The position numbers and the translations under genes were made by a program. DNA of 35,941 nucleotides from Nemertoderma westbladi. Its lineage: Eukaryota; Xenacoelomorpha; Nemertodermatida; Nemertodermatidae. The notes below the pieces were generated by a model. It was not told the origin of the DNA. It made no database searches and saw nothing but the letters and a program-made list of their open reading frames with translations. This document shows positions 1 to 14,681 of this stretch, piece by piece. The stretch covers positions 1 through 35,941 of the forward strand of contig JAUCBJ010004486.1 in NCBI GenBank assembly GCA_032718475.1, read 5' to 3'. Every line of letters begins with the position of its first letter. The first letter of the stretch is position 1.

Positions 1-2399
1 GTCCCAGACCCAACAACACCACACTACCTCCTTGGTTGCCGTACCTCCGTTAGTGATCCCAGACCCAACAACACCACACTACCTCCTTGGTTGCCGTACC
101 TCCGTTAGTGATCCCAGACCCAACAACACCACACTACCTCCTTGGTTGCCGTACCTCCGTTAGTTGGTCCCAGACCCAACAACACCACACTACCTCCTTG
201 GTTGCCCTACCTCCGTTGTTGGTCCCAGACCCAACAACACCACACTACCTCCTTGGTTGCCCTACCTCCGTTGGTGGTCCCAGACCCAACAACACCACAC
301 TACCTCCTTGGTTGCCGTACCTCCGTTGTTGGTCCCAGACCCAACAACACCACACTACCTCCTTGGTTGCCCGTACCTCCGTTAGTGATCCCAGACCCAA
401 CAACACCACACTACCTCCTTGGTTGCCGTACCTCCGTTGTTGGTCCCAGAACCAACAACACCACACTACCTCCTTGGTTGCCCTACCTCCGTTGTTGGTC
501 CCAGACCCAACAACACCACACTACCTCCTTGGTTGCCGTACCTCCGTTAGTGATCCCAGACCCAACAACACCACACTACCTCCTTGGTTGCCGTACCTCC
601 GTTAGTGATCCCGGACCCAACAACACCACACTACCTCCTTGGTTGCCGTACCTCCGTTAGTGATCCCAGACCCAACAACACCACACTACCTCCTTGGTGG
701 CCCTACCTCCGTTGTTGGTCCCAGACCCAACAACACCACACTACCTCCTTGGTTGCCGTACCTCCGTTAGTTGGTCCCAGACCCAACAACACCACACTAC
801 CTCCTTGGTTGCCGTACCTCCGTTGGTGGTCCCAGACCCAACAACACCACACTACCTCCTTGGTTGCCGTACCTCCGTTAGTGATCCCAGACCCAACAAC
901 ACCACACTACCTCCTTGGTTGCCGTACCTCCGTTGTTGGTCCCAGACCCAACAACACCACACTACCTCCTTGGTTGCCCGTACCTCCGTTAGTGATCCCA
1001 GACCCAACAACACCACACTACCTCCTTGGTTGCCGTACCTCCGTTGGTGGTCCCAGACCCAACAACACCACACTACCTCCTTGGTTGCCGTACCTCCGTT
1101 AGTGATCCCAGACCCAACAACACCACACTACCTCCTTGGTTGCCGTACCTCCGTTGTTGGTCCCAGACCCAACAACACCACACTACCTCCTTGGTTGCCG
1201 TACCTCCGTTGTGGTCCCAGACCCAACAACACCACACTACCTCCTTGGTTGCCGTACCTCCGTTGTTGGTCCCAGACCCAACAACACCACACTACCTCCT
1301 TGGTTGCCGTACCTCCGTTAGTGATCCCAGACCCAACAACACCACACTACCTCCTTGGTTGCCGTACCTCCGTTGTTGGTCCCAGACCCAACAACACCAC
1401 ACTACCTCCTTGGTTGCCGTACCTCCGTTGTTGGTCCCGGACCCAACAACACCACACTACCTCCTTGGTTGCCGTACCTCCGTTAGTGATCCCAGACCCA
1501 ACAACACCACACTACCTCCTTGGTTGCCGTACCTCCGTTAGTGATCCCAGACCCAACAACACCACACTACCTCCTTGGTTGCCGTACCTCCGTTAGTGAT
1601 CCCAGACCCAACAACACCACACTACCTCCTTGGTTGCCGTACCTCCGTTGTTGGTCCCAGACCCAACAACACCACACTACCTCCTTGGTTGCCCTACCTC
1701 CGTTGTTGGTCCCAGACCCAACAACACCACACTACCTCCTTGGTTGCCGTACCTCCGTTAATGATCCCGGACCCAACAACACCACACTACCTCCTTGGTT
1801 GCCCTACCTCCGTTGGTGGTCCCAGGCCCAACAACACCACACTACCTCCTTGGTTGCCCTACCTCCGTTGTTGGTCCCAGACCCAACAACACCACACTAC
1901 CTCCTTGGTTGCCGTACCTCCGTTAATGATCCCGGACCCAACAACACCACACTACCTCCTTGGTTGCCCTACCTCCGTTGTTGGTCCCAGGCCCAACAAC
2001 ACCACACTACCTCCTTGGTTGCCGTACCTCCGTTGTTGGTCCCAGGCCCAACAACACCACACTACCTCCTTGGTTGCCGTACCTCCGTTAATGATCCCGG
2101 ACCCAACAACACCACACTACCTCCTTGGTTGCCCTACCTCCGTTGGTGGTCCCAGACCCAACAACACCACACTACCTCCTTGGTTGCCGTACCTCCGTTG
2201 TTGGTCCCAGACCCAACAACACCACACTACCTCCTTGGTTGCCGTACCTCCGTTGTTGGTCCCAGACCCAACAACACCACACTACCTCCTTGGTTGCCCT
2301 ACCTCCGTTGTTGGTCCCAGACCCAACAACACCACACTACCTCCTTGGTTGCCGTACCTCCGTTAGTGATCCCAGACCCAACAACACCACACTACCTCC

Positions 2400-3970
2400 T
2401 TGGTTGCCGTACCTCCGTTGTTGGTCCCGGACCCAACAACACCACACTACCTCCTTGGTTGCCGTACCTCCGTTGTTGGTCCCAGACCCAACAACACCAC
2501 ACTACCTCCTTGGTTGCCGTACCTCCGTTAGTGATCCCAGACCCAACAACACCACACTACCTCCTTGGTTGCCGTACCTCCGTTAGTGATCCCAGACCCA
2601 ACAACACCACACTACCTCCTTGGTTGCCGTACCTCCGTTGTTGGTCCCGGACCCAACAACACCACACTACCTCCTTGGTTGCCGTACCTCCGTTGGTGGT
2701 CCCAGACCCAACAACACCACACTACCTCCTTGGTTGCCGTACCTCCGTTGTTGGTCCCAGACCCAACAACACCACACTACCTCCTTGGTTGCCGTACCTC
2801 CGTTGTTGGTCCCGGACCCAACAACACCACACTACCTCCTTGGTTGCCGTACCTCCGTTGTTGGTCCCAGGCCCAACAACACCACACTACCTCCTTGGTT
2901 GCCGTACCTCCGTTAATGATCCCGGACCCAACAACACCACACTACCTCCTTGGTTGCCCTACCTCCGTTGTTGGTCTCAGACCCAACAACACCACACTAC
3001 CTCCTTGGTTGGCCTACCTCCGTTGTTGGTCCCAGACCCAACAACACCACACTACCTCCTTGGTTGCCGTACCTCCGTTAGTGATCCCAGACCCAACAAC
3101 ACCACACTACCTCCTTGGTTGCCGTACCTCCGTTGTTGGTCCCAGACCCAACAACACCACACTACCTCCTTGGTTGCCGTACCTCCGTTGTTGGTCCCAG
3201 GCCCAACAACACCACACTACCTCCTTGGTTGCCGTACCTCCGTTAATGATCCCGGACCCAACAACACCACACTACCTCCTTGGTTGCCCTACCTCCGTTG
3301 TTGGTCCTAGGCCCAACAACACCACACTACCTCCTTGGTTGCCCTACCTCCGTTGTTGGTCCCAGACCCAACAACACCACACTACCTCCTTGGTTGCCGT
3401 ACCTCCGTTGTTGGTCCCAGGCCCAACAACACCACACTACCTCCTTGGTTGCCGTACCTCCGTTAATGATCCCGGACCCAACAACACCACACTACCTCCT
3501 TGGTTGCCGTACCTCCGTTAATGATCCCGGACCCAACAACACCACACTACCTCCTTGGTTGCCCTACCTCCGTTGTTGGTCTCAGACCCAACAACACCAC
3601 ACTACCTCCTTGGTTGGCCTACCTCCGTTGTTGGTCCCAGACCCAACAACACCACACTACCTCCTTGGTTGCCGTACCTCCGTTAGTGATCCCAGACCCA
3701 ACAACACCACACTACCTCCTTGGTTGCCGTACCTCCGTTGTTGGTCCCAGACCCAACAACACCACACTACCTCCTTGGTTGCCGTACCTCCGTTGTTGGT
3801 CCCAGGCCCAACAACACCACACTACCTCCTTGGTTGCCGTACCTCCGTTAATGATCCCGGACCCAACAACACCACACTACCTCCTTGGTTGCCCTACCTC
3901 CGTTGTTGGTCCTAGGCCCAACAACACCACACTACCTCCTTGGTTGCCCTACCTCCGTTGTTGGTCCTAG
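2400..3970. repeat. 11-unit (605-bp) higher-order repeat
   Basis: Within the 55-bp array a rare variant (GGTCTCAG instead of GGTCCCAG) followed by a GGCCTACC unit occurs at about 2974 and again at about 3579. That is 605 bp apart, exactly 11 units, and the surrounding variant order is the same. This indicates a block duplication of 11 units. Limits are approximate because neighbouring units are alike. Confidence 0.6.
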
Positions 3971-6900
3971 GCCCAACAACACCACACTACCTCCTTGGTT
4001 GCCCTACCTCCGTTGTTGGTCCTAGGCCCAACAACACCACACTACCTCCTTGGTTGCCCTACCTCCGTTGTTGGTCCCAGATCCAACAACACCACACTAC
4101 CTCCTTGGTTGCCGTACCTCCGTTGTTGGTCCCAGGCCCAACAAAACCACACTACCTCCTTGGTTGCCGTACCTCCGTTGTTGGTCCCAGACCCAACAAC
4201 ACCACACTACCTCCTTGGTTGCCGTACCTCCGTTGTTGGTCCCAGACCCAACAACACCACACTACCTCCTTGGTTGCCGTACCTCCGTTGTTGGTCCCAG
4301 ACCCGACAACACCACACTACCTCCTTGGTTGCCGTACCTCCGTTGTTGGTCCCAGACCCAACAACACCACACTACCTCCTTGGTTGCCGTACCTCCGTTG
4401 TTGGTCCCAGACCCAACAACACCACACTACCTCCTTGGTTGCCGTACCTCCGTTGTTGGTCCCAGACCCAACAACACCACACTACCTCCTTGGTTGCCGT
4501 ACCTCCGTTGTTGGTCCCAGACCCAACAACACCACACTACCTCCTTGGTTGCCGTACCTCCGTTGTTGGTCCCAGACCCAACAACACCACACTACCTCCT
4601 TGGTTGCCGTACCTCCGTTGTTGGTCCCAGACCCAACAACACCACACTACCTCCTTGGTTGCCGTACCTCCGTTGTTGGTCCCAGACCCAACAACACCAC
4701 ACTACCTCCTTGGTTGCCGTACCTCCGTTGTTGGTCCCAGACCCAACAACACCACACTACCTCCTTGGTTGCCGTACCTCCGTTGTTGGTCCCGGACCCA
4801 ACAACACCACACTACCTCCTTGGTTGCCGTACCTCCGTTGTTGGTCCCGGACCCAACAACACCACACTACCTCCTTGGTTGCCCTACCTCCGTTGTTGGT
4901 CCTAGGCCCAACAACACCACACTACCTCCTTGGTTGCCCGACCTCCGTTGTTGGTCCCAGACCCAACAACACCACACTACCTCCTTGGTTGCCCTACCTC
5001 CGTTGTTGGTCCTAGGCCCAACAACACCACACTACCTCCTTGGTTGCCCGACCTCCGTTGTTGGTCCCAGACCCAACAACACCACACTACCTCCTTGGTT
5101 GCCCTACCTCCGTTGTTGGTCCCAGACCCAACAACACCACACTACCTCCTTGGTTGCCGTACCTCCGTTGTTGGTCCTAGGCCCAACAAAACCACACTAC
5201 CTCCTTGGTTGCCCTACCTCCGTTAGTGATCCCGGACCCAACAACACCACACTACCTCCTTGGTTGCCGTACCTCCGTTAGTGATCCCGGACCCAACAAC
5301 ACCACACTACCTCCTTGGTTGCCGTACCTCCGTTGTTGGTCCCAGACCCAACAACACCACACTACCTCCTTGGTTGCCCTACCTCCGTTAGTGATCCCGG
5401 ACCCAACAACACCACACTACCTCCTTGGTTGCCGTACCTCCGTTGTTGGTCCCAGACCCAACAACACCACACTACCTCCTTGGTTGCCGTACCTCCGTTG
5501 TTGGTCCTAGGCCCAACAAAACCACACTACCTCCTTGGTTGCCCTACCTCCGATAGTGATCCCGGACCCAACAACACCACACTACCTCCTTGGTTGCCCT
5601 ACCTCCGTTGTTGGTCCCAGACCCAACAACACCACACTACCTCCTTGGTTGCCGTACCTCCGTTGGTGGTCCCAGACCCAACAACACCACACTACCTCCT
5701 TGGTTGCCGTACCTCCATTAGTGATCCCAGACCCAACAACACCACACTACCTCCTTGGTTGCCGTACCTCCGTTGTTGGTCCCAGACCCAACAACACCAC
5801 ACTACCTCCTTGGTTGCCGTACCTCCGTTGTTGGTCCCAGACCCAACAACACCACACTACCTCCTTGGTTGCCCTACCTCCGTTGTTGGTCCTAGGCCCA
5901 ACAACACCACACTACCTCCTTGGTTGCCGTACCTCCGTTAGTGATCCCGGACCCAACAACACCACACTACCTCCTTGGTTGCCGTACCTCCGTTGTTGGT
6001 CCCAGACCCAACAACACCACACTACCTCCTTGGTTGCCCTACCTCCGATAGTGATCCCAGACCCAACAACACCACACTACCTCCTTGGTTGCCGTACCTC
6101 CGTTGTTGGTCCCAGACCCAACAACACCACACTACCTCCTTGGTTGCCGTACCTCCGTTGTTGGTCCCAGACCCAACAACACCACACTACCTCCTTGGTT
6201 GCCCTACCTCCGTTGTTGGTCCTAGGCCCAACAAAACAACACTACCTCCTTGGTTGCCCTACCTCCGATAGTGATCCCGGACCCAACAACACCACACTAC
6301 CTCCTTGGTTGCCGTACCTCCGTTGTTGGTCCCAGACCCAACAACACCACACTACCTCCTTGGTTGCCCTACCTCCGTTGTTGGTCCCAGACCCAACAAC
6401 ACCACACTACCTCCTTGGTTGCCCTACCTCCGATAGTGATCCCGGACCCAACAACACCACACTACCTCCTTGGTTGCCGTACCTCCGTTGTTGGTCCCAG
6501 ACCCAACAACACCACACTACCTCCTTGGTTGCCCTACCTCCGATAGTGATCCCGGACCCAACAACACCACACTACCTCCTTGGTTGCCGTACCTCCGCTA
6601 GTGATCCCGGACCCAACAACACCACACTACCTCCTTGGTTGCCCTACCTCCGTTGGTGGTCCCAGATCCAACAACACCACACTACCTCCTTGGTTGCCCT
6701 ACCTCCGATAGTGATCCCGGACCCAACAACACCACACTACCTCCTTGGTTGCCGTACCTCCGTTGTTGGTCCCAGACCCAACAACACCACACTACCTCCT
6801 TGGTTGCCCTACCTCCGTTGTTGGTCCCAGACCCAACAACACCACACTACCTCCTTGGTTGCCGTACCTCCATTAGTGATCCCAGACCCAACAACACCAC

Positions 6901-7689
6901 ACTACCTCCTTGGTTGCCGTACCTCCGTTGTTGGTCCCAGACCCAACAACACCACACTACCTCCTTGGTTGCCCTACCTCCGTTGTTGGTCCCAGACCCA
7001 ACAACACCACACTACCTCCTTGGTTGCCGTACCTCCGTTGGTGGTCCCAGACCCAACAACACCACACTACCTCCTTGGTTGCCGTACCTCCATTAGTGAT
7101 CCCAGACCCAACAACACCACACTACCTCCTTGGTTGCCGTACCTCCGTTGTTGGTCCCAGACCCAACAACACCACACTACCTCCTTGGTTGCCCTACCTC
7201 CGTTGTTGGTCCCAGACCCAACAACACCACACTACCTCCTTGGTTGGCCTACCTCCGTTGTTGGTCCCAGACCCAACAACACCACACTACCTCCTTGGTT
7301 GGCCTACCTCCGTTGTTGGTCCCAGACCCAACAACACCACACTACCTCCTTGGTTGCCGTACCTCCGTTGTTGGTCCCAGACCCAACAACACCACACTAC
7401 CTCCTTGGTTGCCGTACCTCCGTTGGTGGTCCCAGACCCAACAACACCACACTACCTCCTTGGTTGCCGTACCTCCGTTGGTGGTCCCAGACCCAACAAC
7501 ACCACACTACCTCCTTGGTTGCCGTACCTCCGTTGGTGGTCCCAGACCCAACAACACCACACTACCTCCTTGGTTGCCGTACCTCCGTTGTTGGTCCCAG
7601 ACCCAACAACACCACACTACCTCCTTGGTTGCCGTACCTCCGTTGTTGGTCCCAGACCCAACAACACCACACTACCTCCTTGGTTGGCC

Positions 7690-9340
7690 TACCTCCGTTG
7701 TTGGTCCCAGACCCAACAACACCACACTACCTCCTTGGTTGCCGTACCTCCGTTGTTGGTCCCAGACCCAACAACACCACACTACCTCCTTGGTTGGCCT
7801 ACCTCCGTTGTTGGTCCCAGACCCAACAACACCACACTACCTCCTTGGTTGACCTACCTCCGTTGTTGGTCCCAGACCCAACAACACCACACTACCTCCT
7901 TGGTTGCCGTACCACCGTTGTTGGTCCCAGACCCAACAACACCACACTACCTCCTTGGTTGCCGTACCTCCGTTGTTGGTCCCAGACCCAACAAAACCAC
8001 ACTGCCTCCTTGGTTGCCGTACCTCCGTTGTTGGTCCCAGACCCAACAACACCACACTACCTCCTTGGTTGCCCTACCTCCGTTGTTGGTCCCAGACCCA
8101 ACAACACCACACTACCTCCTTGGTTGCCCTACCTCCGTTGTTGGTCCCAGATCCAACAACACCACACTACCTCCTTGGTTGCCGTACCTCCGTTGTTGGT
8201 CCCAGACCCAACAACACCACACTACCTCCTTGGTTGCCGTACCTCCGTTGTTGGTCCCGGACCCAACAACACCACACTACCTCCTTGGTTGCCGTACCTC
8301 CGTTGTTGGTCCCGGACCCAACAACACCACACTACCTCCTTGGTTGCCGTACCTCCGTTGTTGGTCCCGGACCCAACAACACCACACTACCTCCTTGGTT
8401 GCCGTACCTCCGTTGTTGGTCCCGGACCCAACAACACCACACTACCTCCTTGGTTGCCGTACCTCCGTTGTTGGTCCCGGACCCAACAACACCACACTAC
8501 CTCCTTGGTTGCCGTACCTCCGTTGTTGGTCCCGGACCCAACAACACCACACTACCTCCTTGGTTGCCGTACCTCCGTTGTTGGTCCCAGACCCAACAAC
8601 ACCACACTACCTCCTTGGTTGCCCTACCTCCGTTGTTGGTCCCAGACCCAACAACACCACACTACCTCCTTGGTTGGCCTACCTCCGTTGTTGGTCCCAG
8701 ACCCAACAACACCACACTACCTCCTTGGTTGCCGTACCACCGTTGTTGGTCCCAGACCCAACAACACCACACTACCTCCTTGGTTGCCGTACCTCCGTTG
8801 TTGGTCCCAGACCCAACAAAACCACACTACCTCCTTGGTTGCCGTACCTCCGTTGTTGGTCCCAGACCCAACAACACCACACTACCTCCTTGGTTGCCCT
8901 ACCTCCGTTGTTGGTCCCAGACCCAACAACACCACACTACCTCCTTGGTTGCCCTACCTCCGTTGTTGGTCCCAGATCCAACAACACCACACTACCTCCT
9001 TGGTTGCCGTACCTCCGTTGTTGGTCCCAGACCCAACAACACCACACTACCTCCTTGGTTGCCGTACCTCCGTTGTTGGTCCCGGACCCAACAACAACAC
9101 ACTACCTCCTTGGTTGCCGTACCTCCGTTGTTGGTCCCGGACCCAACAACACCACACTACCTCCTTGGTTGCCGTACCTCCGTTGTTGGTCCCGGACCCA
9201 ACAACACCACACTACCTCCTTGGTTGCCGTACCTCCGTTGTTGGTCCCGGACCCAACAACACCACACTACCTCCTTGGTTGCCGTACCTCCGTTGTTGGT
9301 CCCAGACCCAACAACACCACACTACCTCCTTGGTTGCCGT
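7690..9340. repeat. 15-unit (825-bp) higher-order duplication
   Basis: Three private variants repeat in the same order at a constant offset of 825 bp (15 units): ACCACCG at 7911 and 8736, ACAAAACC at 7991 and 8816, and AGATCC at about 8149 and 8974. This is a direct duplication of a 15-unit block inside the 55-bp array. Edges are estimated by eye. Confidence 0.7.
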
Positions 9341-12300
9341 ACCTCCGTTGTTGGTCCCGGACCCAACAACACCACACTACCTCCTTGGTTGCCGTACCTC
9401 CGTTGTTGGTCCCGGACCCAACAACACCACACTACCTCCTTGGTTGCCGTACCTCCGTTGTTGGTCCCGGACCCAACAACACCACACTACCTCCTTGGTT
9501 GCCGTACCTCCGTTGGTGGTCCCAGACCCAACAACACCACACTACCTCCTTGGTTGCCCTACCTCCGTTGTTGGTCCCGGACCCAACAACACCACACTAC
9601 CTCCTTGGTTGCCGTACCTCCGTTGTTGATCCCAGACCCAACAACACCACACTACCTCCTTGGTTGCCGTACCTCCGTTGTTGATCCCAGACCCAACAAC
9701 ACCACACTACCTCCTTGGTTGCCGTACCTCCGTTGTTGGTCCCGGACCCAACAACACCACACTACCTCCTTGGTTGCCGTACCTCCGTTGTTGGTCCCGG
9801 ACCCAACAACACCACACTACCTCCTTGGTTGCCCTACCTCCGTTGTTGGTCCCGGACCCAACAACACCACACTACCTCCTTGGTTGCCGTACCTCCGTTG
9901 TTGGTCCCGGACCCAACAACACCACACTACCTCCTTGGTTGCCGTACCTCCGTTGTTGGTCCCGGACCCAACAACACCACACTACCTCCTTGGTTGCCGT
10001 ACCTCCGTTGTTGGTCCCGGACCCAACAACACCACACTACCTCCTTGGTTGCCGTACCTCCGTTGTTGGTCCCGGACCCAACAACACCACACTACCTCCT
10101 TGGTTGCCGTACCTCCGTTGTTGGTCCCGGACCCAACAACACCACACTACCTCCTTGGTTGCCCTACCTCCGTTGTTGGTCCCGGACCCAACAACACCAC
10201 ACTACCTCCTTGGTTGCCGTACCTCCGTTGTTGATCCCAGACCCAACAACACCACACTACCTCCTTGGTTGCCGTACCTCCGTTGTTGATCCCAGACCCA
10301 ACAACACCACACTACCTCCTTGGTTGCCGTACCTCCGTTGTTGATCCCAGACCCAACAACACCACACTACCTCCTTGGTTGCCGTACCTCCGTTGTTGAT
10401 CCCAGACCCAACAACACCACACTACCTCCTTGGTTGCCGTACCTCCGTTGTTGGTCCCGGACCCAACAACACCACACTACCTCCTTGGTTGCCGTACCTC
10501 CGTTGTTGATCCCAGACCCAACAACACCACACTACCTCCTTGGTTGCCGTACCTCCGTTGTTGGTCCCAGACCCAACAACACCACACTACCTCCTTGGTT
10601 GCCCTACCTCCGTTGTTGGTCCCAGACCCAACAACACCACACTACCTCCTTGGTTGCCGTACCTCCGTTGTTGGTCCTAGGCCCAACAACACCACACTAC
10701 CTCCTTGGTTGCCGTACCTCCGTTGTTGGTCCCGGACCCAACAACACCACACTACCTCCTTGGTTGCCCTACCTCCGTTGTTGGTCCCAGGCCCAACAAA
10801 ACCACACTACCTCCTTGGTTGCCGTACCTCCGTTGTTGGTCCCAGACCCAACAACACCACACTACCTCCTTGGTTGCCGTACCTCCGTTGTTGGTCCTAG
10901 GCCCAACAACACCACACTACCTCCTTGGTTGCCGTACCTCCGTTGGTGGTCCCAGACCCAACAACACCACACTACCTCCTTGGTTGCCGTACCTCCGTTG
11001 TTGGTCCCAGACCCAACAACACCACACTACCTCCTTGGTTGCCCTACCTCCGTTGTTGGTCCCGGACCCAACAACACCACACTACCTCCTTGGTTGCCGT
11101 ACCTCCGTTAGTGATCACGGACCCAACAACACCACACTACCTCCTTGGTTGCCGTACCTCCGTTGTTGGTCCCAGATCCAACAACACCACACTACCTCCT
11201 TGGTTGCCGTACCTCCGTTGTTGGTCCCAGACCCAACAACACCACACTACCTCCTTGGTTGCCGTACCTCCGCTAGTGATCCCGGACCCAACAACACCAC
11301 ACTACCTCCTTGGTTGCCCTACCTCCGATAGTGATCCCGGACCCAACAACACCACACTACCTCCTTGGTTGCCGTACCTCCGTTGTTGGTCCCAGATCCA
11401 ACAACACCACACTACCTCCTTGGTTGCCCTACCTCCGATAGTGATCCCGGACCCAACAACACCACACTACCTCCTTGGTTGCCGTACCTCCATTGTTGGT
11501 CCCGGACCCAACAACACCACACTACCTCCTTGGTTGCCGTACCTCCGTTGTTGGTCCCGGACCCAACAACACCACACTACCTCCTTGGTTGCCCTGCCTC
11601 CGATAGTGATCCCGGACCCAACAACACCACACTACCTCCTTGGTTGGCCTACCTCCGTTGTTGGTCCCAGACCCAACAACACGAAACTACCTCCTTGGTT
11701 GCCGTACCTCCGTTGTTGGTCCCAGATCCAACAACACCACACTACCTCCTTGGTTGCCCTAACTCCGTTGTTGGTCCCGGACCCAACAACACCACACTAC
11801 CTCCTTGGTTGCCGTACCTCCGCTAGTGATCCCGGACCCAACAACACCACACTACCTCCTTGGTTGCCGTACCTCCGTTAGTGGTCCCGGACCCAACAAC
11901 ACCACACTACCTCCTTGGTTGCCGTACCTCCGTTAGTGGTCCCGGACCCAACAACACGAAACTACCTCCTTGGTTGCCATACCTCCGTTGTTGGTCCCGG
12001 ACCCAACAACACCACACTACCTCCTTGGTTGCCGTACCTCCGCTAGTGATCCCGGACCCAACAACACCACACTACCTCCTTGGTTGCCGTACCTCCGTTA
12101 GTGGTCCCGGACCCAACAACACCACACTACCTCCTTGGTTGCCATACCTCCGTTGTTGGTCCCGGACCCAACAACACCACACTACCTCCTTGGTTGCCGT
12201 ACCTCCGCTAGTGATCCCGGACCCAACAACACCACACTACCTCCTTGGTTGCCCTACCTCCGTTGTTGGTCCCGGACCCAACAACACCACACTACCTCCT

Positions 12301-12539
12301 TGGTTGCCGTACCTCCGCTAGTGATCCCGGACCCAACAACACCACACTACCTCCTTGGTTGCCCTACCTCCGATAGTGATCCCGGACCCAACAACACCAC
12401 ACTACCTCCTTGGTTGCCCTACCTCCGTTGTTGGTCCCAGACCCAACAACACCACACTACCTCCTTGGTTGCCGTACCTCCGTTGTTGGTCCCAGACCCA
12501 ACAACACCACACTACCTCCTTGGTTGGCCTACCTCCGTT

Positions 12540-14150
12540 GTTGGTCCCAGACCCAACAACACCACACTACCTCCTTGGTTGCCGTACCTCCGTTAGTGAT
12601 CCCGGACCCAACAACACCACACTACCTCCTTGGTTGCCGTACCTCCGCTAGTGATCCCGGACCCAACAACACCACACTACCTCCTTGGTTGCCCGACCTC
12701 CGTTGTTGGTCCCGGACCCAACAACACCACACTACCTCCTTGGTTGCCGTACCTCCGTTGTTGGTCCCGGACCCAACAACACCACACTACCTCCTTGGTT
12801 GGCCTACCTCCGTTGTTGGTCCCAGACCCAACAACACCACACTACCTCCTTGGTTGCCGTACCTCCGTTAGTGATCCCGGACCCAACAACACCACACTAC
12901 CTCCTTGGTTGCCGTACCTCCGCTAGTGATCCCGGACCCAACAACACCACACTACCTCCTTGGTTGCCCGACCTCCGTTGTTGGTCCCAGACCCAACAAC
13001 ACCATACTACCTCCTTGGTTGCCCTACCTCCGTTGTTGGTCCCGGACCCAACAACACCACACTACCTCCTTGGTTGCCGTACCTCCGTTGTTGGTCCCGG
13101 ACCCAACAACACCACACTACCTCCTTGGTTGGCCTACCTCCGTTGTTGGTCCCAGACCCAACAACACCACACTACCTCCTTGGTTGCCGTACCTCCGTTA
13201 GTGATCCCGGACCCAACAACACCACACTACCTCCTTGGTTGCCGTACCTCCGCTAGTGATCCCGGACCCAACAACACCACACTACCTCCTTGGTTGCCCG
13301 ACCTCCGTTGTTGGTCCCGGACCCAACAACACCACACTACCTCCTTGGTTGCCGTACCTCCGTTGTTGGTCCCGGACCCAACAACACCACACTACCTCCT
13401 TGGTTGGCCTACCTCCGTTGTTGGTCCCAGACCCAACAACACCACACTACCTCCTTGGTTGCCGTACCTCCGTTAGTGATCCCGGACCCAACAACACCAC
13501 ACTACCTCCTTGGTTGCCGTACCTCCGCTAGTGATCCCGGACCCAACAACACCACACTACCTCCTTGGTTGCCCGACCTCCGTTGTTGGTCCCAGACCCA
13601 ACAACACCATACTACCTCCTTGGTTGCCCTACCTCCGTTGTTGGTCCCGGACCCAACAACACCACACTACCTCCTTGGTTGCCGTACCTCCGTTGTTGGT
13701 CCCGGACCCAACAACACCACACTACCTCCTTGGTTGGCCTACCTCCGTTGTTGGTCCCAGACCCAACAACACCACACTACCTCCTTGGTTGCCGTACCTC
13801 CGTTAGTGATCCCGGACCCAACAACACCACACTACCTCCTTGGTTGCCGTACCTCCGCTAGTGATCCCGGACCCAACAACACCACACTACCTCCTTGGTT
13901 GCCCGACCTCCGTTGTTGGTCCCAGACCCAACAACACCATACTACCTCCTTGGTTGCCCTACCTCCGTTGTTGGTCCCGGACCCAACAACACCACACTAC
14001 CTCCTTGGTTGCCGTACCTCCGTTAGTGATCCCGGACCCAACAACACCACACTACCTCCTTGGTTGCCGTACCTCCGCTAGTGATCCCGGGCCCAACAAC
14101 ACCACACTACCTCCTTGGTTGCCCGACCTCCGTTGTTGGTCCCAGACCCA
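12540..14150. repeat. 11-unit (605-bp) higher-order repeat with a 5+6 substructure
   Basis: The marker GCCCGACC occurs at 12691, 12966, 13296, 13571, 13901 and 14121. Spacings are 275, 330, 275, 330 and 220 bp, so the first five positions alternate 5 and 6 units and give a 605-bp period. A rarer CATACT variant (for CACACT) appears near 13003, 13608, 13938 and 14158. The block holds just over two higher-order copies and then degenerates toward the LINE insertion. Confidence 0.75.
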
Positions 14151-14681
14151 ACAACACCATACTACCTCCTTGGTTGCCCTACCTCCGTTGTTGGTCCCGG
14201 ACCCAACAACACCACACTACCTCCTTGGTTGCCGTACCTCCGCTAGTGATCCCGGACCCAACAACACCACACTACCTCCTTGGTTGCCGTACCTCCGTTA
14301 GTGGTCCCGGACCCAACAACACCACACTACCTCCTTGGTTGCCATACCTCCGTTGTTGGTCCCGGACCCAACAACACCACACTACCTCCTTGGTTGCCGT
14401 ACCTCCGCTAGTGATCCCGGACCCAACAACACCACACTACCTCCTTGGTTGGCCTACCTCCGTTGTTGGTCCCAGACCCAACAACACCACACTACCTCCT
14501 TGGTTGCCGTACCTCCGTTGGTGGTCCCAGACCCAACAACACCACACTACCTCCTTGGTTGCCGTACCTCCGCTAGTGATCCCGGACCCAACAACACCAC
14601 ACTACTTACCTCCTTGGTTGCCGTACCTCCGTTGTTGGTCCCGGACCCAACAACACCACACTACCTCCTTGGTTGCCGTAC

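Larger units (their letters stand above)
1..14681. repeat. 55-bp minisatellite, left block
   Basis: About 267 head-to-tail copies of a 55-bp unit fill this stretch without a break. A typical unit begins CCAGACCCAACAACACCACA, continues CTACCTCCTTGGTTGCCGTA and ends CCTCCGTTGTTGGTC. Units differ at a few recurrent sites: CCAGACC, CCGGACC, CCAGGCC or CCTAGGCC at the start; GCCGTACC, GCCCTACC, GCCCGACC or GGCCTACC in the middle; and TTGTTGGTC, TTGGTGGTC, TTAGTGATC, TTAATGATC, GATAGTGATC or GCTAGTGATC at the end. CCAGACC dominates the left and CCGGACC takes over from about 8.2 kb. The plus strand is C-rich and G-poor. Most open frames here are repeat read-throughs, because 55 is not a multiple of three and the frame rotates through all three phases every three units. 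The array continues past the left edge of the window. Confidence 0.98.
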
